From NCBI GenBank assembly GCA_022712235.1, contig JALAGW010000106.1:1-6427 (forward strand): a stretch of 6,427 nt of DNA, in the 5' to 3' direction. The notes under the pieces were generated by a model. It made no database searches. It was given only the letters and a program-made list of their open reading frames with translations, and was not told where the DNA came from. Below are positions 1 to 3,685 of this stretch, one piece after another. This DNA comes from Brevundimonas sp. Its GTDB lineage: Bacteria; Pseudomonadota; Alphaproteobacteria; Caulobacterales; Caulobacteraceae. Numbering within the stretch: the first letter of the stretch is position 1; each line of letters opens with the position of its first letter. A program made the position numbers and the translations under genes.

Positions 1-369
1 CGGCCCCACCCGCACCTGAATGACCGGCGCGTTCGCCCCGATGTCAGCGGCGGTGATCGCGTTCAGTTCGCCCTCGAACGGAACCAGGCGCGCGGCGATG
101 ACGTCGTCCGCGTCCTGCGGTCCGACCGCCTGAAGCTCGCAGTCGGCGGCGGTCGCCGCGCCGTTCGGCACGCCCCCGGCGCGGAAGGCGACGCGCCAGA
201 CCCTCCCCTCCCTGGTCAGGGCCATGCTGGCCTGGGCCGGTTCGTCGCGCTCGAACACGGCGTCGGGCGCTTTCGCCTTCCCCGCCTTCGAGGACGCGCT
301 GTCCGCCAGAGACGGTCCGGCAGCGGCCAGACCCAGGGAGGCGGCGACGACAATCGAAATGAGACGCAT
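1..369 (-). CDS. Exported protein of unknown function (N-terminal part, cut by window edge)
   Basis: The frame starts at ATG 369-367 and stays open to position 1, giving 123 residues with no stop, so the C-terminus lies outside the window. Residues 1-22 look like a Sec signal peptide: Met-Arg-Leu, then a hydrophobic core (ISIVVAASLGLAAAG) and a Ser-Leu-Ala cleavage site before Asp23. The mature part begins with a Lys/Ala/Ser-rich stretch (about 24-37) and continues as a mixed hydrophobic/polar domain with a single cysteine (Cys77, in AADCELQAVG). The product is therefore probably periplasmic or otherwise exported. I do not recognise the family and assign no function. The gene is divergent from the CoA-transferase, with 73 bp between start codons, and has its own promoter-like boxes upstream. 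No strong Shine-Dalgarno sequence is visible. The signal peptide and promoter favour this frame over the overlapping longer antisense frame, which is a high-GC shadow. Confidence 0.72.
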   Translation of the reverse strand, partial: MRLISIVVAASLGLAAAGPSLADSASSKAGKAKAPDAVFERDEPAQASMALTREGRVWRVAFRAGGVPNGAATAADCELQAVGPQDADDVIAARLVPFEGELNAITAADIGANAPVIQVRVGP

Positions 370-399
370 GGAAAACTCGCGAAAACCTGACCGCGCGAC

Positions 400-426
400 G
401 GTTCAGCTTCTCGGCGTCGGCGTCAA
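400..426 (-). promoter_or_regulatory. Candidate housekeeping promoter for the exported-protein gene
   Basis: Read on the minus strand, TTGACGC (426-420) is followed 12 bases later by GCTGAACC (407-400). The Caulobacter sigma-73 consensus is known as TTGACGS, a 10-14 base spacer, then GCTANAWC. The -35 box matches perfectly; the -10 box matches at five of seven defined positions. Transcription would begin near position 393 and leave a leader of about 24 bases before the ATG at 369. The assignment is a motif match only. Confidence 0.45.
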
Positions 427-436
427 GCGCTAAGCC
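408..436 (+). promoter_or_regulatory. Weak candidate promoter for the CoA-transferase gene, possibly leaderless
   Basis: TTCTCGG (408-414) and GCTAAGCC (429-436) are 14 bases apart. They resemble the Caulobacter -35 and -10 boxes at about five of seven defined positions each. The -10-like box ends only six bases before the ATG at 443, so transcription would start at or very near the start codon. This fits the lack of a Shine-Dalgarno sequence there. The -10-like box lies beside the -35 box of the opposing promoter (421-426), so the two promoters would interfere if both are real. Confidence 0.3.
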
Positions 437-442
437 TTGGCC

Positions 443-1633
443 ATGACCCAGCTTCAAGGCCCCCTCGCCGGCGTTCGCGTCCTCGATCTCTCCCGCGTTC
501 TGGCCGGTCCCTGGGCGACGCAGACGCTCGCGGACCTCGGCGCCGAGGTCATCAAGATCGAGCGGCCGGGCGCCGGCGACGACACCCGCCACTGGGGACC
601 GCCCTTCACCGCCACGACCGACGGATCGAAAGGCGACGCCGCCTACTTCCTGTGCGCCAACCGGGGCAAGAAGTCGGTCGCGCTGGACATCGCCAGCCCT
701 GAGGGCGCCGAGGCCGTGCGCAAACTGGCCGCGACCTGCGACGTGGTGGTCGAGAACTTCAAGACCGGCGGGCTGAAGAAGTACGGCCTCGACCATGCCG
801 CCCTGTCGGCGGTCAATCCGAAGCTGGTCTATTGCTCCATCACCGGCTTCGGTCAGGACGGACCGGACGCGCACCGGGCCGGCTACGACTACATGATCCA
901 GGCCATGGGCGGGCTGATGTCGATCACCGGCCAGCCCGACGGCGCGCCCGGCGCCGAGCCGATGAAGGTCGGGGTGGCGGTCGTGGACCTGTTCACCGGC
1001 CTCTACGCCTCCAACGCCATCCTCGCCGCCCTGTGGCACGCGCGCGCGACCGGCGAGGGCCAGCACGTCGACATCGCCCTGTTCGACGTCCAGGCGGCCA
1101 TGCTGGCCAATCAGGCGACGAACTGGTTCGTCTCTGGCAAGGCCCCGACGCGGATGGGCAACGCCCATCCCAACCTGGCTCCCTATCAGCCCTTCCCCTG
1201 CTCGGACGGCATGGTGGTCATCGCGGTCGGCAACGACGGCCAGTTCCGGGCTCTGGCCAAGGCCCTTGGCGTCGAACCCATGGGCGCCGATCCGCGCTTT
1301 GCGACCAACGCCTTGCGGGTCCAGCACCGCGCCGAACTGTCCCCCGCCCTGTCGGCCCTGACGGCGGGCTTCACCATGAAGGGGCTGATGGCCGCGCTGG
1401 AAGCCGCGGGCGTGCCCTGCGGCCCGGTCAACACCATCGACCAGGTCTTCGAGGAGCCTCAGGCCCTGCATCGCGGCCTGACGGTCGAACAGTCGCGCCC
1501 CGACCTGGCCACGCCGATCCGCACGGTCGCCTCGCCCATCCGCCTGTCGAAGACCCCCGTCCGCTACGACGCCCCGCCGCCCAAGCTGGGGCAGGACACG
1601 GACGACGTGCTGGCCGCCCTCAAGCCGGACTGA
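443..1633 (+). CDS. CaiB/BaiF class III CoA-transferase, succinyl-CoA:glutarate CoA-transferase-like
   Basis: Complete 396-residue protein, normal length for class III CoA-transferases, cytosolic enzymes that move CoA between carboxylic acids through an aspartyl-CoA intermediate. The family N-terminus is clear (PLAGVRVLDLSRVLAGPWAT, then LGAEVIKIERPGAGDD at about 32-47). Further blocks are YCSITGFGQDGP (130-141), RAGYDYMIQAMGGLMSITG (145-163) and GVPCGPVN (323-330). Asp182, in VGVAVVDLFTGLYA, is the expected catalytic aspartate. The RPGAGDDTRxWGPPF and ITGFGQxGP segments closely resemble human SUGCT as I remember it, which points to a dicarboxylate such as glutarate with succinyl-CoA as donor. 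The substrate remains inference; related members act on formate, carnitine, citramalate or racemise acyl-CoA. ATG 443 is preferred to an in-frame TTG at 437 because family similarity begins just after it; neither has a Shine-Dalgarno sequence. The last 14 bases overlap the convergent DUF2007 gene. Confidence 0.95.
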   Translation: MTQLQGPLAGVRVLDLSRVLAGPWATQTLADLGAEVIKIERPGAGDDTRHWGPPFTATTDGSKGDAAYFLCANRGKKSVALDIASPEGAEAVRKLAATCDVVVENFKTGGLKKYGLDHAALSAVNPKLVYCSITGFGQDGPDAHRAGYDYMIQAMGGLMSITGQPDGAPGAEPMKVGVAVVDLFTGLYASNAILAALWHARATGEGQHVDIALFDVQAAMLANQATNWFVSGKAPTRMGNAHPNLAPYQPFPCSDGMVVIAVGNDGQFRALAKALGVEPMGADPRFATNALRVQHRAELSPALSALTAGFTMKGLMAALEAAGVPCGPVNTIDQVFEEPQALHRGLTVEQSRPDLATPIRTVASPIRLSKTPVRYDAPPPKLGQDTDDVLAALKPD

Positions 1634-2054
1634 AGACTCCCGGCAGAGCCAGGATCAGGCTCACCGCTGCAATCGCGCCGATCAAGGCCACGCCGCTCCA
1701 GTGAACCGGCCGCAATCGGCGCGGCAGGCTGGTGCTGGCGAAGCCGCCCATGGCCGCCATGAACAGGGCCAGACCCCGCCCGACCGCGCGCGTCGTCGGC
1801 TTGTCTGGCGGCAGGTCGCCCTCGTCATCAGCCGCGAACTCGCCGGCCCGAGCCCGCGCCAGCAGGTCGCGGGCCTGCTCCGCCTGATCCGACCGTCCCA
1901 TCAACCGCAGGCCCAGCGCCCGCTGCATCAGGGGATCGACCGTGGTCTGGAACCGCTCGGTCACATCCACATCCACGCCGTGCGAGGCGAGGAATGCCGC
2001 CGCGAGGTCGGCCTCATAGACATCCTGAAAGCGGGCGATCTCGACGAGGCTCAT
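1620..2054 (-). CDS. DUF2007-domain protein with C-terminal membrane segments
   Basis: Small 144-residue protein. Residues 1-72 fit the DUF2007 (putative signal-transducing) pattern: a beta strand (VEIARFQ), a helix placing acidic and alanine residues (DVYEADLAAAFLASHG), a strand (VDVDVTERF), then a strand (ALGLRLMG) and a closing helix (DQAEQARDLLARARAGE). An acidic linker (about 74-85) leads to a weak, glycine-rich hydrophobic stretch (about 94-108) and a convincing transmembrane helix (about 119-141, VALIGAIAAVSLILALPGVF). The protein is thus probably anchored in the inner membrane with the DUF2007 domain in the cytosol. Its biochemical role is not known. It lies 83 bp downstream of odhB on the same strand, but a terminator intervenes, so it is probably transcribed separately or by read-through. 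No Shine-Dalgarno sequence is seen before ATG 2054. Its TGA (1622-1620) lies inside the end of the convergent CoA-transferase gene. Confidence 0.86.
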   Translation of the reverse strand: MSLVEIARFQDVYEADLAAAFLASHGVDVDVTERFQTTVDPLMQRALGLRLMGRSDQAEQARDLLARARAGEFAADDEGDLPPDKPTTRAVGRGLALFMAAMGGFASTSLPRRLRPVHWSGVALIGAIAAVSLILALPGVFSPA

Positions 2055-2060
2055 AGGCCG

Positions 2061-2088
2061 AGGCTAGCACGCCCGGCCCAATTGAAAA
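2061..2088 (-). promoter_or_regulatory. Weak candidate promoter for the DUF2007 gene, overlapping the odhB terminator tail
   Basis: On the minus strand, GCTAGCCT (2068-2061) ends six bases before the ATG at 2054, and a T-rich TTTTCAA (2088-2082) lies 13 bases upstream of it. The -10 box matches GCTA exactly but little beyond it, and the -35 box is poor. If used, transcription would start at or next to the start codon and the -35 box would sit in the terminator's U-tract. The alternative is read-through from odhB. Confidence 0.22.
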
Positions 2089-2113
2089 CGGCGGCTCCCG
2101 AAAGAGCCGCCGT
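2081..2113 (-). terminator. Rho-independent terminator of the odhA-odhB operon
   Basis: The arms 2104-2113 and 2088-2097 form a perfect 10 bp G+C-rich stem (minus strand ACGGCGGCTC / GAGCCGCCGT) around a six-base loop, TTTCGG. That loop can also be read as a U-G pair closing a UUCG tetraloop. On the minus strand the stem runs directly into TTTTCAAT, a short U-rich tail. It begins 24 bases beyond the odhB stop codon, the expected place for the end of the operon transcript. The plus-strand side has only GAAAA before and no T-run after it, so termination is directed to the minus strand. Confidence 0.85.
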
Positions 2114-2137
2114 CGTCAGGTCTGGATCGCCCCGGCC

Positions 2138-3631
2138 TTACAGGTCCAGCAGGGCGCGCGCCGGGTCTTCCAGCAGTTCCTTGATGCGGACCAGGAAGGT
2201 CACGGCTTCCTTGCCGTCGACGATGCGGTGATCGTAGCTGAGGGCCAGGTACATCATCGGACGGATCTTGACCTCGCCGTTGATGGCCATCGGGCGCTGC
2301 ACGATGTTGTGCATGCCCAGGATGCCCGACTGCGGCGCGTTCAGGATCGGCGTCGACATCAGCGAGCCATAGGTGCCGCCGTTGGTGATGGTGAAGGTGC
2401 CGCCCTGCATCTGATCCATGGTCAGGGCGCCGTCACGGGCGGCCTTGCCCAGGGCGCCGATGCCCTTTTCGATGCCCGCCAGCGACAGGGTGTCGGCGTC
2501 GCGCAGGACCGGAACCACCAGACCCTTGTCGGTGCCGACGGCCACGCCGATGTCGTAGTGGTTCTTGTAGATGATGTCCGTGCCGTCGATCTCGGCGTTG
2601 ACGGCCGGGATTTCGTGCAGGGCCTGAACCACGGCCTTGGTGAAGAAGGACATGAAGCCCAGCTTCACGCCGTGGCGCTTCTCGAAGACTTCCTTGTACT
2701 GGGCGCGCAGGGCCATGACGTTGGTCATGTCCACCTCGTTGAAGGTGGTCAGCTGGGCGGCCGTGTTCTGGGATTCCTTCAGGCGACGGGCAATGGTCTG
2801 ACGCAGGCGCGTCATCTTCACCCGCTCCTCGCGCGGCTGGTCGGCGCGCGGCGCGGCGGGCGCGGCAGCGGCGACCGGAGCCGGGGCGGCGGCGCCGATG
2901 GCGGCGATGGCGTCAGCCTTGGTGATGTTGCCCTTCGGCCCCGTGGCCGAGAGCGAGGCCGGGTTGATGTTGTTTTCCGACACCACGCGCTGGACGGCGG
3001 GCGACAGGTGGGCCGAAGCCGGAACCTGAGCCGAACCGGCGTTGGCCGGAGCGGCGGCGGGAGCCGCAGCAGCTGGAGCGGCCGCAACGGCGCCCGAGGC
3101 CGAGATGGAGCCGATGACCTGACCGGGGGTCACGGTCGAGCCGTTGTCGGCGGCGATGGTCAGGACGCCGGCGGCCGGAGCCGAGACTTCCACCGCGACC
3201 TTGTCGGTCTCGATCTCGACCAGCAGCTCGTCCTTGGCGACCGTGTCGCCCGACTTCTTCAGCCAGGTGCCGATCGAGCCTTCGGCGACGCTCTCGCCCA
3301 TGGTCGGGACGGCGATCTCGACCGAGGCGCCGCCCGAAGCGGCCGGAGCGGCGGCGGGGGCCGCGGCAGCGGCGGGCGCGGCGGCCGGGGCCGAAGCGCC
3401 TTCGCTCACCGAACCCAGGACCGTGCCGGGAACGACCGTGTCGCCTTCGGCGGCGTTGATCGCCGCCAGGACGCCGTCGGCCGGGGCCACGACTTCCAGC
3501 GAGACCTTGTCGGTTTCCAGCTCGACCAGGACTTCGTCCTTACGGACGGAGTCGCCGACCTTCTTGGTCCACTTGGCGATGGAGGCTTCGCTGACGGATT
3601 CACCGAGGGCGGGGGTAAGGATATCGGCCAT
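2138..3631 (-). CDS. odhB: 2-oxoglutarate dehydrogenase E2, dihydrolipoyllysine-residue succinyltransferase, with two lipoyl domains
   Basis: Complete 497-residue E2 core subunit (also called sucB). It takes the succinyl group from E1 on a swinging lipoyl arm and passes it to CoA, giving succinyl-CoA in the cytosolic OGDH complex. Domains in order: lipoyl 1 (about 2-77, lipoylated Lys42 in ETDKVSLEV), Ala/Pro linker (79-100), lipoyl 2 (about 103-178, Lys144 in ETDKVAVEV), Ala/Pro linker (181-203), peripheral subunit-binding domain (about 205-245, HLSPAVQRVVSENNINPASL), linker (247-265) and catalytic domain (about 268-497). The catalytic motif is DHRIVDG with His468 and Asp472. TFNEVDM and TITNGGTYGSLMSTPILNAP are typical of succinyl- rather than acetyltransferases. 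Most proteobacterial SucB proteins have one lipoyl domain and about 400 residues, so the extra domain is unusual. A weak GGA lies seven bases before ATG 3631. The gene follows odhA by 54 bp and ends at a strong terminator. Confidence 0.98.
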   Translation of the reverse strand: MADILTPALGESVSEASIAKWTKKVGDSVRKDEVLVELETDKVSLEVVAPADGVLAAINAAEGDTVVPGTVLGSVSEGASAPAAAPAAAAAPAAAPAASGGASVEIAVPTMGESVAEGSIGTWLKKSGDTVAKDELLVEIETDKVAVEVSAPAAGVLTIAADNGSTVTPGQVIGSISASGAVAAAPAAAAPAAAPANAGSAQVPASAHLSPAVQRVVSENNINPASLSATGPKGNITKADAIAAIGAAAPAPVAAAAPAAPRADQPREERVKMTRLRQTIARRLKESQNTAAQLTTFNEVDMTNVMALRAQYKEVFEKRHGVKLGFMSFFTKAVVQALHEIPAVNAEIDGTDIIYKNHYDIGVAVGTDKGLVVPVLRDADTLSLAGIEKGIGALGKAARDGALTMDQMQGGTFTITNGGTYGSLMSTPILNAPQSGILGMHNIVQRPMAINGEVKIRPMMYLALSYDHRIVDGKEAVTFLVRIKELLEDPARALLDL

Positions 3632-3642
3632 GGTTCGGTCCA

Positions 3643-3658
3643 GTGTCTTTGTGTCTTG
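3643..3658. repeat. Two tandem 8-base units upstream of odhB
   Basis: GTGTCTTT (3643-3650) is followed at once by GTGTCTTG (3651-3658); on the minus strand this reads CAAGACAC-AAAGACAC. It lies 12 to 27 bases upstream of the odhB start codon in the odhA-odhB spacer. The purine-rich, weakly paired strand may help keep the translation start open, or the repeat may be chance. No function is assigned. Confidence 0.35.
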
Positions 3659-3685
3659 GCGTATCTATAGGTCAGGCGAGGCCGA

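Noticed and set aside
371..386. Direct repeat GAAAAC (371-376 and 381-386) beside the exported-protein start
   Set aside because: Six bases repeated once is too short to distinguish from chance, and no known operator matches.
44..1471. A 475-codon open frame on the minus strand opposite the CoA-transferase
   Set aside because: It covers both the CoA-transferase and the exported-protein region in another frame, is rich in Arg/Gly, and has no family features.
1646..1662. Small hairpin (GAGCC/GGCTC, seven-base loop) after the CoA-transferase stop
   Set aside because: The stem has only five pairs, no T-run follows, and it lies in the coding sequence of the DUF2007 transmembrane helix.
832..1704. 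A 290-codon plus-strand frame inside the CoA-transferase
   Set aside because: It is a frame-shifted shadow of the verified gene and is dominated by Arg/Pro/Gly runs.
3045..3390. GC-rich, repeat-like stretches inside odhB
   Set aside because: These encode the Ala/Pro linkers between lipoyl and binding domains, a normal feature of E2 proteins, not separate DNA repeats.
2228..3670. A 480-codon open frame on the plus strand opposite odhB
   Set aside because: It lies antisense to a complete, motif-verified E2 gene. Its translation is a low-complexity Gly/Arg/Asp/Val-rich sequence without a recognisable domain, as expected for an antisense frame in high-GC DNA.
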